A stretch of DNA of 32,319 nt. It comes from Phycisphaerae bacterium. Its GTDB lineage: Bacteria; Planctomycetota; Phycisphaerae; UBA1845. The translations under genes and the position numbers were made by a program. This document shows positions 12,642 through 23,058 of this stretch, piece by piece. The notes beneath the pieces were generated by a model, which searched no databases, was not told the DNA's origin, and worked only from the letters and a program-made list of their open reading frames with translations. How positions within the stretch are numbered: the first letter of the stretch is position 1; every line of letters starts with the position of its first letter. The stretch covers positions 1-32,319 of the forward strand of contig JANQQK010000058.1 of assembly GCA_028289375.1 (NCBI GenBank), given 5' to 3'.

Positions 12642-15485
12642 TCAGCGACCTGTCTGGTCGAATACCACGTTGCCGAGCGACATTGGGTCGTACGCATTGA
12701 ACCGCGCGCCGGACCATGTCTGGAAGGTCTGGTTGGTGCCGTCGTAGAACGTGAAATTGATGCCCCACGTCCGGTCGGTGTCATGCGTGGTGGATACGGC
12801 GGATTTGGGAATGGACAATTCGATGATCCATGTGTCGGCGGTGGTCGTGGTGGCGTAGCGCACATCGGCGGGCCACACGCGTCGTTGTCGGTCGGCGTGC
12901 AGATCGACGCCACGTTCGAACACGCCGCCTCCTGGTCCGATGGCGATGTGCAGAAGATCGTCGGCAACGTGGGTGCCGGCGTTGGACGCGTCGATGAGCA
13001 CCTCGAAACGCGACGGTCCGACGGGGACGCCGTCTTCACAGAGAAGCGTGTTGCCGCCGGAATCGCCGACGGTTGGGCGGGGGCATCGCGCGGCGACGTA
13101 GACACGCTCTGTGTCATGCAACACGAATACCTGTGGTGATGGTGTCGCCTTGTCGGGTTGGCCGGTGATGGATGCAAAGTCGTCGGCGATGTTGATGTCC
13201 GCGGCGGGCCAGTCGGAGAGACGTCCATCGATCGTCATGGGCGCGGCTGGGGGTCGGGCATGGATGACCGAGACGTCGGCCTTGATCGTACGACGTGGTT
13301 CAAGGCCGACCTGCACATTGATGGGAATGCGATTTGCGGCTGATGCGAACGCGGTGGATGTGACCCCGGTGGCGGTGAGGAGAACGCGCCTGGCTTGACC
13401 CGGTTCGATGGACGCAACATACACTTGCGGTTCAGCCGCCTGCCATCCATTAGGAAGCTCACCGAACCAGGCGCTTCCCGCGATCGCAGCATCCGTGTGG
13501 TTGTCGATACGCAGCCACACATCGACGCGGAATGGCTGATCGCCGCGATTTGGGAGCAGCCTGACACCCTCGACCTGTATGTCGAGCATCTTGGTGTTCT
13601 GAAGAGCACGCTCGAGACGTCTACGGAAATCACCGTCATCGAGCGTTTCCGGACGCGCGAGGTCGACGTCCCCGGCGAGGACATCGGCGATAAGACGGCG
13701 GCGTGCGGTCCAGTCGTCCTGGCCCGCGGTCCAGGAAATCGGCAGTGGATCGTGGGCGGCGTAGCGTTGGGCGTTGTCGTAGGCGTAGGGCATTGCGCTT
13801 TGGGTCAGTTGATCGGCAAAGGCGTCGTATCCCCGGGTGTGCAACAGTGTGAGCATGGCATGGTCCTGGGCAGCACGGCGGAGCGTCTTGAGCCGACGGG
13901 ATGGAATGGGGCCATCGACACCGAAGGTGTGTCCGGGATACAAGAGCGGCGCATGGTATCGATCGATGACCTGCTGAGGCGATTGCGCAGCGCCATCCCG
14001 TGGCCATGAAAGCGGTTTGGGAACCACGACGGATGTGACACCTTGTGCGAAGGCCTGCCAGGCGAGGGCGAGCACGTCGGTTTGGGTGGCGGCGAGATCG
14101 GCGGTACCCGAGTAGGGCGGTCGATCGATGACGGACCATTCAATCGGGCTTGATGAGGGGTCAATCCTGCCGCACCAACGGGCGGGCATGCTGAAAGCAT
14201 CTGCATCACTGAAGGTGGCGGCTGGGTGTGTGCGTGTCCATGGAAAGGCTCGTGCCGCGGCGTGCGACAGGTTGGTGACAAGTCGGATACGCCCGTCGCT
14301 GGCAGCGAGCTTCTGTAGCATGCGCTGAAGGACGACAGGGGACCGTGCGTCGCCGGCAGGAACATCGACGCGTAGGTGGCTTCTGTCGAGCCAGCCATTC
14401 TCTGCAAAGTGCTCGACGCAGCGGGCAAGGTAGGTTGCCATGCGGTCGCGCTGATCCGGAACCGTCGCGTCGAAGGGGGTCGTGAGCGAGCAGGGGAGTT
14501 TGAATCGTGCAGCGGGTCCTGCGGCGGCATCAATCTGCGCGAGGACATGATCGTGGGGTGGCCAGACGGGCAATGCCTGTCCACGGGCGTCGGTCTTGAT
14601 GTCGGGAATGAGGCCATCGAGTGTGACAGTGACATTGTGGTCGGCCAGCATCCCAACAGCAGCGGCTGTCATGGCCGTCATGCGATCACGAATCCGTTTG
14701 TCGGCCCATGCGATGGTCGGGACAGGTGCGGGGGATTGGCTTCGGGCGTCGGGGCAGTTCGCGGCAAGCCAGCGGTGGTAGTCGATCTCGGCGCTGAACA
14801 GGCCCGCTGATATCGCAGGCAAAGCGTAGGGGCGAACCGTCAGTGCGACCGGGATGCGGATCAACTCGGTGTCGCCTGATGTGATGATCACGTCCGTGGC
14901 GTGGTCGCCGGTTGCCGTGTTTTCCGGAACGCACACATCGACGGTGATGTGAACGGATTGATCGCTCCGCACCGCCGTCGGCAATCCACCGTAAGGGGCG
15001 TCGATCGGGACGAGCACGTCGTGGACGACGCTGCGACGTTCGTGCGTCGGGACCATCTGAACCTGCCAGACAGGATACTGATCGATCGTGACAGGATGAC
15101 CGCGAAACAGAGTGACAGACGTGCCGGCAAGTGTTGGCTGTGGTCCGTTCCACGGCGCGATGTTCAGGTCGAGTTGTTCGATGGGATCGGTGGCGACGAA
15201 TCGCAGATCGATGGTGCGACATTCATGGATGCCTGCCTCAATGCGGATCGATGGCGCGGTCGCGTTGAAAGCGGTGTCATCACTCTCAACGCGCAGTGCA
15301 GAGTTGTCGGGAATCTTCGGCGACGCAGCGCTGAACCAAGGCTTGGAATTCGTCGTGTCACATGCCGTGATGAGTGATGCAGCCATGCAAACTGCATGAC
15401 GCCAAAACGGTGGCGCCACTCGATTTGCGCAGCCGCCACGCTTTGGACATTTCCAACGCGATACAGCGAAAAAACGGTGGAGCAT
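12642..15485 (-). CDS. Large lipoprotein, DUF4091/GH123-like body with C-terminal CBM9-like domain
   Basis: The protein has 947 residues. A lipobox (ITAC, Cys42) follows a hydrophobic AASL segment, so it should be lipid-anchored. An N-terminal beta-rich domain (about 70-245) contains PVWQVQMVPTH and ends with ELIRIPVALTVRPYALP; it is followed by a TIM-barrel-like region (about 250-600), an order seen in DUF4091/GH123-type glycosidases. The stretch SHLRVDVPAGDARS may match the strand that carries the catalytic DE pair in that family, but no DE is present, so activity is doubtful. A beta-sandwich follows (about 660-780). The last 180 residues begin with MTIDGRLSDWPAADI and look like a CBM9/DOMON-type carbohydrate-binding domain. 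Its ATG overlaps the upstream stop (TAATG), so translation is coupled; GTG 15422 would give a shorter signal peptide. The catalytic assignment is tentative. Confidence 0.7.
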   Translation of the reverse strand: MLHRFFAVSRWKCPKRGGCANRVAPPFWRHAVCMAASLITACDTTNSKPWFSAASPKIPDNSALRVESDDTAFNATAPSIRIEAGIHECRTIDLRFVATDPIEQLDLNIAPWNGPQPTLAGTSVTLFRGHPVTIDQYPVWQVQMVPTHERRSVVHDVLVPIDAPYGGLPTAVRSDQSVHITVDVCVPENTATGDHATDVIITSGDTELIRIPVALTVRPYALPAISAGLFSAEIDYHRWLAANCPDARSQSPAPVPTIAWADKRIRDRMTAMTAAAVGMLADHNVTVTLDGLIPDIKTDARGQALPVWPPHDHVLAQIDAAAGPAARFKLPCSLTTPFDATVPDQRDRMATYLARCVEHFAENGWLDRSHLRVDVPAGDARSPVVLQRMLQKLAASDGRIRLVTNLSHAAARAFPWTRTHPAATFSDADAFSMPARWCGRIDPSSSPIEWSVIDRPPYSGTADLAATQTDVLALAWQAFAQGVTSVVVPKPLSWPRDGAAQSPQQVIDRYHAPLLYPGHTFGVDGPIPSRRLKTLRRAAQDHAMLTLLHTRGYDAFADQLTQSAMPYAYDNAQRYAAHDPLPISWTAGQDDWTARRRLIADVLAGDVDLARPETLDDGDFRRRLERALQNTKMLDIQVEGVRLLPNRGDQPFRVDVWLRIDNHTDAAIAGSAWFGELPNGWQAAEPQVYVASIEPGQARRVLLTATGVTSTAFASAANRIPINVQVGLEPRRTIKADVSVIHARPPAAPMTIDGRLSDWPAADINIADDFASITGQPDKATPSPQVFVLHDTERVYVAARCPRPTVGDSGGNTLLCEDGVPVGPSRFEVLIDASNAGTHVADDLLHIAIGPGGGVFERGVDLHADRQRRVWPADVRYATTTTADTWIIELSIPKSAVSTTHDTDRTWGINFTFYDGTNQTFQTWSGARFNAYDPMSLGNVVFDQTGR

Positions 15486-16321
15486 TACTCCTGCGGCGTT
15501 TGGTTGCCTTCATCATCGGCGGGCGGATCGGTCGCTTCATCGCCACCCGACTCGGCTTCCTGGGCCTTCTTGATCCTGTCGAGCAGTTCCTGCGGCGGGC
15601 CGTCGAGCTTTTTGACTTCCACGCCTTCGGGGGCTTTGATCTGAATATCAGGCTCCGTCGGGGCCGGTGGGCCTGCCGGAGGCGGAGGTGGATCGGCCAG
15701 TGCGACGATGGTGAAGGTCTCGTCAAGTCGGTTAAGCCGCTCGACTGCGGTGGTCTGCAGCGGAGTGCCCTGGGCGATCTTGCTTTCGCTGACAGCAGTA
15801 AGCAAGTCGCGTGCGCGATCCTTGTGCTTGGGGTCCCGATCTGTCACGAAGCGATTCTCGGCCACGACCGCGAGTCCGAGTTGTGCCCGTGCCTTGACCA
15901 AACCGCGATCGCCGAAATCAGAGACGAGCGTTGAGAATGCCTCGTCGGCAAGATTGACGAATTCGCTCTTGAAGGCTTCGGCACTGGTCACGCGCTGCTC
16001 GGCAATGGACGCTTTGGTAAGCAGGAGCTGCATGCGGAAGTTGCGACTGCCGGCATCCTGAATCAGGGTATCCAACTCGGTGAAACCGGCTTCCCAGTCC
16101 TCGCCGGTGAGCTTGGGCAGCACTTCGGCGAATCGACGGGTGGCTTCGCTGGCTTGTTCGACGCTGGCGCGGCGCATGGCGTTGATGGCAAAGACGAGGA
16201 CCAGGATCGCGACGACGCCACCGGCCACTTTGGTGCCGTTCTGTTTGAGCCAATCGTTGGCATCGAGCAGAAAGACGCCGAGTTCATTCGTTTTCAGTTC
16301 CTGCCTGCGTTCGGTTTTCAT
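15485..16321 (-). CDS. Membrane-anchored TPR-like protein
   Basis: The protein has 278 residues. A short cytoplasmic N-terminus (MKTERRQELKTNEL) precedes one transmembrane helix (about 33-48, VAGGVVAILVLVFAIN). A helical TPR-like domain follows (about 55-205), with ARAQLGLAVVAENR and similar helices. A Pro-rich hinge (DPPPPPAGPPAPTEP, about 210-225) leads to an acidic tail (DEATDPPADDEGNQTPQE). The layout resembles YfgM-like (TPR_21) proteins, which work near the Sec translocon and periplasmic chaperones, but this is inference from topology. Its ATG overlaps the stop of the upstream lipoprotein by 4 bases, and its stop overlaps the next start. Confidence 0.78.
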   Translation of the reverse strand: MKTERRQELKTNELGVFLLDANDWLKQNGTKVAGGVVAILVLVFAINAMRRASVEQASEATRRFAEVLPKLTGEDWEAGFTELDTLIQDAGSRNFRMQLLLTKASIAEQRVTSAEAFKSEFVNLADEAFSTLVSDFGDRGLVKARAQLGLAVVAENRFVTDRDPKHKDRARDLLTAVSESKIAQGTPLQTTAVERLNRLDETFTIVALADPPPPPAGPPAPTEPDIQIKAPEGVEVKKLDGPPQELLDRIKKAQEAESGGDEATDPPADDEGNQTPQE

Positions 16322-16785
16322 GGTGCTTTCCGTGCTGTTGTCGGTGGCTGTCCGCGTTCCTCACGCGCGACCACAACCTGAACCTGTGACGTGGCGGCCA
16401 TCACGCTGTCACGTCCCGTGATGTGAATGGTACACGACTCGGCGGCCTTTTCGTACCGCATCACGATGTTTCCCTTCACGTTTCCGTCACTGACGAGCGT
16501 CCACTGCGCCAGTGGCATCTGAGCGCGGTAGAACCGGCGGATGGCATGTACGCCGGCGCGACCCTCATACAGATGCCGCAAATAGAGCCGATACGTGCCG
16601 GTGGACCGATCTTCGCTGGCTTCGTCCATGAGCCTAAATCCAGCGGGTACGGGGATATCGGACTCAAACGGTTCGCCACGCTGCAAAGCCGTGTTCGGCT
16701 TGTTTGGCGATCCGGACTCACAGCCGGCGGTGATCATCGCCATCGTCAGCACCACCGTCCATGATCGGCTGAAACGGGCTATCAC
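16318..16785 (-). CDS. Small lipoprotein of unknown function
   Basis: The protein has 155 residues. A signal peptide (MIARFSRSWTVVLTMAMITAGC) ends in the lipobox TAGC. The mature part contains IPVPAGFRLMDEASED, a Tyr/Arg-rich strand (TYRLYLRHLYEG), AIRRFYRAQMPLAQWTLVSD and VMRYEKAAESCTIHI. This pattern, an amphipathic FYRxQMPxxxW helix followed by strands, resembles small planctomycete lipoproteins of unknown role; no enzyme motif is visible. GTG 16785 was chosen because AAGGA lies 7 bases upstream and it gives a standard lipoprotein signal. It is the first gene of the operon that runs to the CBM9-like lipoprotein. Confidence 0.78.
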   Translation of the reverse strand: MIARFSRSWTVVLTMAMITAGCESGSPNKPNTALQRGEPFESDIPVPAGFRLMDEASEDRSTGTYRLYLRHLYEGRAGVHAIRRFYRAQMPLAQWTLVSDGNVKGNIVMRYEKAAESCTIHITGRDSVMAATSQVQVVVAREERGQPPTTARKAP

Positions 16786-16864
16786 GTAAATTCCTTCTAT
16801 TCGGGGTTTTACCGTCGGCGAGACCGTCTGGTTTCCGGCCACAACCGTCTCTGCCGAACCGAGG

Positions 16865-16893
16865 ACGGTATGCGAATCGCGCGATTGCGTCAA
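16865..16893 (-). promoter_or_regulatory. Predicted promoter of the envelope operon 16785-12642
   Basis: TTGACG (16893-16888) and TACCGT (16870-16865) are spaced 17 bp apart on the minus strand. The -10 box is weak (three of six), but position and spacing fit a start near 16858, leaving a 70-base leader. Confidence 0.45.
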
Positions 16894-17286
16894 CGCCGCT
16901 GCCGGGTGCGCCTGAAGTGAGACTTTTTGTTCATCGACCCGGATGGCAAAAGTGCGTCGGGGGGTGATTTTTCAAATTTTGGGGTGGAATTCGGTCAGCG
17001 GTCTCGTTAATCTAGGGGAGTCTGAGAGAGAGACAAGTGCGACTTCGGGTGTGCGAAGTCGGCGTTGTATGTGAGAGAGAGCTCGCGGTGGGAGCGAGTT
17101 CGTGCATGCAGACTTGGTTCGTCTCTCGACGTTTCATTTCTTCTTCCAAGCACGATCCCAGTTGAAAACGTGAATGTCATCCGGCAGTGTTCGTCCGGAT
17201 CTATCGTACTCGGCTGTTCCCGGGTGTTCCGAGGCAGCTTCGAAACTGGAAGTGAACGGTTCCTGTTTGAGTTTGGAGGAAGGATT
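16894..17286 (+). promoter_or_regulatory. Long structured leader region of the PEP-CTERM gene
   Basis: This 390-bp stretch has no credible gene. It holds two strong hairpins: CGACTTCG (17040-17047) / CGAAGTCG (17054-17061), and AGCTCGC / GCGAGTT (about 17080-17100). Each is preceded by a GAGAGAGA run (17023-17033 and 17072-17080), so the pair reads like a repeated purine-run-plus-hairpin unit. An AT-rich tract lies at 16966-16982. No good sigma70 promoter could be placed. The leader ends in GGAGGAAGGATT directly before ATG 17287. Paired hairpins in a long 5' leader could stabilise the mRNA. Confidence 0.45.
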
Positions 17287-17838
17287 ATGAAATTTCGTGC
17301 ATTGATGGCGGTCGCATTGGTTGCCGCATTTGTCGCCCCGGCTGCTCTCGCTGAGCCGGATGTCTTTAATGTGAACGCAATTCTCGAGGCACCTTTCCCT
17401 CCGGGATTTGATGAGATCGATGGTCCTCACACCTTCGGGTCGTCCGAGGTTTTCGGTAGCACGCAGTTTGATCCGACCGTATTCAATGCTACGGTTTCGT
17501 CCACCGGCGGTGCTGGCGAGTATGAACTCTCGATCGATTTCGCAAACTTCTCGACGGTTGACTTCGCTGGCAACCCAGCCTCGATCGCCCTGGAAGGCAT
17601 CAAGGATGCCGGCACGAACGAGCCAATCGACTCGGTTGCTCTGCTCGACGGCTTTGGTGGCGAAATCGCCGGTGCGTCGATCAACTTCGATGATGGCAAC
17701 ATCTTCATCGATTTCACGGCTGATGACATTATCGCAGCTGGCGACCTCGTCACTGTCCAGTGGACGCAGGTTCCCGAGCCGGCCACGCTGAGCCTGCTCG
17801 CGATCGGTGGTCTTGCTCTGGCACGTCGTCGTCGCTAG
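17287..17838 (+). CDS. PEP-CTERM sorting-domain protein
   Basis: The protein has 183 residues. It begins with a Sec signal peptide (MKFRALMAVALVAAFVAPAALA). A beta-rich middle domain without Cys follows, very acidic and rich in Gly, Asp and Ala (for example ASINFDDGNIFIDFTADDI). It ends in a PEP-CTERM signal at 162-183: VPEP, a hydrophobic helix (LSLLAIGGLALA) and RRRR. Such proteins are cut after PEP by an exosortase and passed to the cell surface or matrix. No exosortase gene is in this window, so it is an orphan substrate here. GGAGGAAGG just before the ATG fixes the start. It is a single-gene unit with its own terminator, which suggests strong expression. Confidence 0.92.
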   Translation: MKFRALMAVALVAAFVAPAALAEPDVFNVNAILEAPFPPGFDEIDGPHTFGSSEVFGSTQFDPTVFNATVSSTGGAGEYELSIDFANFSTVDFAGNPASIALEGIKDAGTNEPIDSVALLDGFGGEIAGASINFDDGNIFIDFTADDIIAAGDLVTVQWTQVPEPATLSLLAIGGLALARRRR

Positions 17839-17863
17839 TCATCCACTCGAACAGAAGCTCTCA

Positions 17864-17904
17864 AAGCAGCCTGTCTCAATTTGAGGCAGGCTGCTTCTTT
17901 TTTT
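17864..17904 (+). terminator. Rho-independent terminator after the PEP-CTERM gene
   Basis: A long, nearly perfect hairpin runs from AAGCAGCCTG (17864) to CAGGCTGCTT (ending 17896), with inner CTCA/TGAG pairing and one T-G pair. It is followed by C and seven T. Confidence 0.92.
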
Positions 17905-18168
17905 ACTGAGTACGGGCGAACGGGCCCGAGCACCGGGATGTTTGTTGTCCCAAGATTTCTCTGCTAGCGCACACGACGGGGCCAGCCGTATCGACGGTTA
18001 TCAGTCGACGAATCGGCGAAGAGTTGCATGCCCACTGGACGATTTCGGAGTTTCCCACAACGCGGACGGGATGCGCCACACTCAGACCGCGCGACCACCA
18101 TCTTGCAGTAACAGTCACGACGAGCGTGCATGGGGATCGTTCAAAGGCGGCGCCGCGATGATCGATTC
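17905..18168. other. Intergenic stretch without recognisable content
   Basis: Between the PEP-CTERM terminator and the end of the TPR gene I see no gene, repeat or strong hairpin. Short frames here have no ribosome binding site and no familiar composition. Confidence 0.5.
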
Positions 18169-19908
18169 TTAGTGACCATTGCCTGAGCGATAAGGCTTGG
18201 ATGCCCGATAGAGTTCGCGTCTGGCGGTGTATGCCGAATCAGTCGAATTCTCGCCTGTTGGGAGTGCGTGAATGGCTTCGTCGATGGTCCGTACTGCATC
18301 TTCAAAGCGGCCAACTTCAGCATAGGAAGCCGCAAGGGTATCCAACCTGGCTGGTGTACGACCAGCGGGCGATTGTGTGATTCGCTGGGCGAGCTCCAGT
18401 GCTCTCATTCCCTGGCGAATGTCGTCATTTGGACACGTGGCCAACAACCATGCGAGATCGTTGGCCACTTCGTCTGAGCCTGAACGCTTGAGCGAATCTT
18501 CGAGATGTTTGACGGCTTCGTTGAATCGCCCCAACTTCTGCAGCGACGTCGCCCACGCCCGATCGACGATCTCATCGCGAGCACCAAGTTCAACGGCCGT
18601 TCGCAGTGCTTCTTCAGCCTCAAGCCAGTCCGATGACTGCATGCGCGCAAGTCCGAGCAATCGCCAAGCGTCCACGTTTCGCGGTGCAATCGTAGTCGCG
18701 GACTCGAGGTGCTTTGTCGCATCATGGGACTTCTGCATCGCCAGAAGCGTCCTGGCCAAGGTGATTCTTCTCTGCAGGTGATCGGGATCGAGTTCGACGG
18801 CGCGTGCCAGGGATGGGAGAGCGCGTTGCAGATCCCGTTTTTGCACCCTTATCGTTCCCAGGAGAAACAGATACCCAGGGGAATCGGGATCCTCGTCGCA
18901 CGCGCGAAGGGCCGACTCCTCGGCTTGGTCGAGCTGGTTCAACTTCATCAGTGCCTGAGCGCGTAGTGCGTGTTGGCCTCTGATCTGCGGCAGCAGCTCA
19001 AGCGCTTTGTTGGTATGCGACAGTGCCTCCCTTGGACGGTTCTGGTCGAGCGATACGAGTGCCAACGAGGCATGAACATGTGCATCATCGGGGTTGAATT
19101 CAAGCGCTCTTTGATACTCTGCGATCGCATCTGCAAGTTTGCCTTGTTGGCGATAAAGGGCGCCACGCCGCAAGAAGCTTCCGATGCGAAGCCCCATCTT
19201 CTGCACTTCGAAATGCAGTGGATCCTCGATCATAAACGTTCCGACGGACAAGCGGGCAGCGCGCGCGTGCTGGAGCGCCGCATCGCGATCACCTGTTCGG
19301 CGGCATAGCCGTGCCAGCGCTGCATGTGCTGCGCTGTTGCCGGGCTGCAGCGCGACAGCCTTCTCCAGAGAAACGCGAGCATCTTCCATGTCACCACGCG
19401 CGAGGAAAAGCTGTCCGATTCCAAGATGGACGACCGCGCTCTCAGGGTCCAAATCGCGCGCGGTTCGGAAGTGTCTCAACGCCTCCTCCTCACGGCCAAG
19501 CCGCAACAACAGGCGCGCGAATCGAACGTGTGCCGGGGCGTAGTCTGCCTTGATGGCCAACGCAGCTTGGTAGTGCGAAAGGGCCGCCGTGGCATCGCGA
19601 TCCTGAAGCAGTACTGCTGTGTAGTAAGGCCACCGCATATCGCGCGGAGCATGTTGTCGTGCGGTGGCGTATGCGTCGATGGCGATGGCGGCGAAACCAT
19701 GTGCATCGAGAAGCATGCCGTATCTTCCCCACGCGTCCGGGGCGGACGGATTCTGCAGCGCGTGCTGGTGCGCGCTTTCAATGGCTTGCCGTACCTGCGG
19801 TTCAACACTGGACAGATCGATGTCCGGCTGTCCGGACAATGTGGGCTTTGTCAGGATCGCGAGGAGAACGATCGTGCGCACCCATGTACATCGCTGAGGA
19901 ATTTTCAT
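18169..19908 (-). CDS. Exported TPR-repeat protein
   Basis: The protein has 579 residues. A signal peptide (MKIPQRCTWVRTIVLLAILTKPTLSG) is followed by about 13-14 tetratricopeptide repeats. Typical units are LADAIAEYQRALEFNPDDAHVHASLA and AAHAALARLCRRTGDRDAALQHARAA-like pairs of helices with the W/L-G-Y/F-A-P spacing. There are no catalytic motifs. TPR stacks bind protein partners; here the likely partner is the CRTAC1 lipoprotein whose stop it overlaps by 4 bases (ATGA). The same pairing of an ASPIC/UnbV protein with a TPR protein is common in planctomycetes and related phyla, but its function is not established. Confidence 0.9.
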   Translation of the reverse strand: MKIPQRCTWVRTIVLLAILTKPTLSGQPDIDLSSVEPQVRQAIESAHQHALQNPSAPDAWGRYGMLLDAHGFAAIAIDAYATARQHAPRDMRWPYYTAVLLQDRDATAALSHYQAALAIKADYAPAHVRFARLLLRLGREEEALRHFRTARDLDPESAVVHLGIGQLFLARGDMEDARVSLEKAVALQPGNSAAHAALARLCRRTGDRDAALQHARAARLSVGTFMIEDPLHFEVQKMGLRIGSFLRRGALYRQQGKLADAIAEYQRALEFNPDDAHVHASLALVSLDQNRPREALSHTNKALELLPQIRGQHALRAQALMKLNQLDQAEESALRACDEDPDSPGYLFLLGTIRVQKRDLQRALPSLARAVELDPDHLQRRITLARTLLAMQKSHDATKHLESATTIAPRNVDAWRLLGLARMQSSDWLEAEEALRTAVELGARDEIVDRAWATSLQKLGRFNEAVKHLEDSLKRSGSDEVANDLAWLLATCPNDDIRQGMRALELAQRITQSPAGRTPARLDTLAASYAEVGRFEDAVRTIDEAIHALPTGENSTDSAYTARRELYRASKPYRSGNGH

Positions 19909-21695
19909 CCGGGACTTCCTGCGGGAACAACGATCGTGCCGGTACCCTGCTGGACGTTGATCGTGCGATTCGCTTTGCCGCCGCCGAAACGCTCGCGCTG
20001 CCCACCTGGCCAGATGACTTCAAGCGATTGGAAATCTGCCGCACTCCCAAGGCCGAAGTGGACCACGGATTCGCCGCCGGACTGGTACCCGCCAGGTGGA
20101 GCAACCCAGGACGTTCGTCTTTCGGACTGATTGAAGACGACCTCGACGGTCGCCCCGATGGCATCACGCATTCCGTCGGCAGTGACCGCGCGCACGGCAA
20201 GCCAGTGATTGCCGTTTGGCGCGTTGGTTTGGTACACGTGCGGCGGATGATCGATGTTTGTGATGATCACGTCCAAGTCGCCATCACGGTCGATGTCCAC
20301 CGGCAGCAGTGATCTCGATGTTCCCAATGATTGCGAGAGACTTGTTGGCGGCGTTGGCTGCGCGAAACGGGCATCGCCGAGGTTGTGGAAGAACAGATTC
20401 GGCTCTGCGTAGTCGGACCAGAAATCGGTTCGATTGTCCAGCGGCGTTGCCCTGCGTTTGACGGCCCCGTTGGCGACGGCAAGATCAGCATGACCATCAA
20501 GATCGGCGTCGAACATCGCCGTGCCGAAGCCAGTCAGGTCCAGACTCGCGACTCCGAGGCGGGTGATGGCGGTCTCGTCATCAAAGTCCCCGTTTCCGAT
20601 GTTGCGATAAAATGTATTGGTCTCACCGATCAGGTGCGTGACGAACAGGTCGATTCGGGTGTCGTTGTCCGGGTCGCCATGCGCAATGCCCATACCCGCT
20701 TCCGCCTCTCCGCCTGCATTGTATGCGGCTCCGCGCATGAGTGCCTCTTCGACGAACGTACCATCCTTTTGGTTGATCCACAGGAGATTCGGATCGGCAT
20801 CGTTGGCAACGTAAATGTCAGGCCAACCATCGCCGTCGAGATCGCCAGAAACGACGCCAAGCCCCGCATAGGACACTGCCGCAATTCGCGCTGCGATGGA
20901 CTTGTCCTCGAACGTCCCGTCGCCCTTGTTGCGGTAGAGTACATCCGCAACACCGGGCGATGACTTCGGACCACAAAAGTCAAAGCGGCCGGCTGCGTCG
21001 CGACACGTCACGGCTTCGGTGTAGTCGACATAGTTGGTGACGTAGACATCGAGCCAGCCATCAACGTCGTAGTCGAGAAACGACACCGACGCCGACCATT
21101 CAGCATTGTCCACGCCGGACGACTTCGTGATATCCGTGAACGTTCCATCACCATCATTGCGGTACAGTACGTCCTGTCCGTAGGCGGTGACGTATAGGTC
21201 AAGGTCTCCATCGTTGTCGATATCCGCGACAGCGCAGCCCATGCTGTACCCAGTGTGCCCCAAGCCCGACGCGTCGGTCTCGTCGACGAAGGAACCTGCG
21301 GCATTTCGGCGGTAAAAGCGATCTCGGCAGTCGTACTGACTTGTCGCACATAGATCCGGGTGGCTGCCGTTCGTGAAATAAAGGTCGATCCAACCATCGT
21401 TGTCGGCGTCGAATGCACAGACGCCACCGGCCATGATGTCAGGGTAGTAGTGCTTGGTCGGGTGATCACGAACGGTACTGGCCGCTGCGTGCACGAAGTC
21501 AATCCCGGTCGCCTTGGTGATGTCGGAAAAGAGAGGGGCTTTGTCAGAAACGCCGTTCGCGTCCGACGATGGCTTTGACTGAGAATCGGTCGGCTGTGTT
21601 TCCTTTGAGGAATCAGACTTCCTGCAACCGGCAAGCACTGCGCAAGCCACGACAACCAGGAGCACGATGCGTGCCAACGTGAGTGCACGAGCCAT
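19905..21695 (-). CDS. CRTAC1-family lipoprotein (FG-GAP/VCBS repeats + ASPIC/UnbV domain)
   Basis: The protein has 596 residues. A signal peptide ends in the lipobox LAGC, followed by a Ser/Lys/Glu-rich linker. Residues about 50-480 are FG-GAP/VCBS-type repeats forming a beta-propeller, with calcium-binding loops such as DADNDGWIDLYFTNG, DIDNDGDLDLYVTAYG, DYDVDGWLDVYVTNY, DLDGDGWPDIYVAND and DIDRDGDLDVIITN. The last about 100 residues are the ASPIC/UnbV domain: NHWLAVRAV, AIGATVEVV, VAPPGGYQSGGESVVHFGLG, LEVIWPGGQ. It is likely a surface or periplasmic Ca-dependent adhesion-type protein. ATG 21695 was chosen over 21713 because GAAGG lies 7 bases upstream. It follows icd by 51 bp without a visible promoter. 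Confidence 0.92.
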   Translation of the reverse strand: MARALTLARIVLLVVVACAVLAGCRKSDSSKETQPTDSQSKPSSDANGVSDKAPLFSDITKATGIDFVHAAASTVRDHPTKHYYPDIMAGGVCAFDADNDGWIDLYFTNGSHPDLCATSQYDCRDRFYRRNAAGSFVDETDASGLGHTGYSMGCAVADIDNDGDLDLYVTAYGQDVLYRNDGDGTFTDITKSSGVDNAEWSASVSFLDYDVDGWLDVYVTNYVDYTEAVTCRDAAGRFDFCGPKSSPGVADVLYRNKGDGTFEDKSIAARIAAVSYAGLGVVSGDLDGDGWPDIYVANDADPNLLWINQKDGTFVEEALMRGAAYNAGGEAEAGMGIAHGDPDNDTRIDLFVTHLIGETNTFYRNIGNGDFDDETAITRLGVASLDLTGFGTAMFDADLDGHADLAVANGAVKRRATPLDNRTDFWSDYAEPNLFFHNLGDARFAQPTPPTSLSQSLGTSRSLLPVDIDRDGDLDVIITNIDHPPHVYQTNAPNGNHWLAVRAVTADGMRDAIGATVEVVFNQSERRTSWVAPPGGYQSGGESVVHFGLGSAADFQSLEVIWPGGQRERFGGGKANRTINVQQGTGTIVVPAGSPG

Positions 21696-21746
21696 GCGGA
21701 AACCTTCGCACATTGGCGGTTCGTGTCAAGGAAATCGTCGCGTGCG

Positions 21747-23009
<1,263 letters not shown>

Positions 23010-23058
23010 GGTGTCAGCCTCTCAAGCGTCGGAATTTCGTGCATCTTGCAGGATCGCG

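Noticed and set aside
13395..14009. 204-codon plus-strand frame inside the CBM9-like lipoprotein gene
   Set aside because: Antisense shadow of a gene with consistent codon use and coupled start; no supporting motif.
17942..18172. 76-codon frame between the PEP-CTERM terminator and the TPR gene
   Set aside because: No Shine-Dalgarno, no recognisable motif and a composition unlike neighbouring genes.
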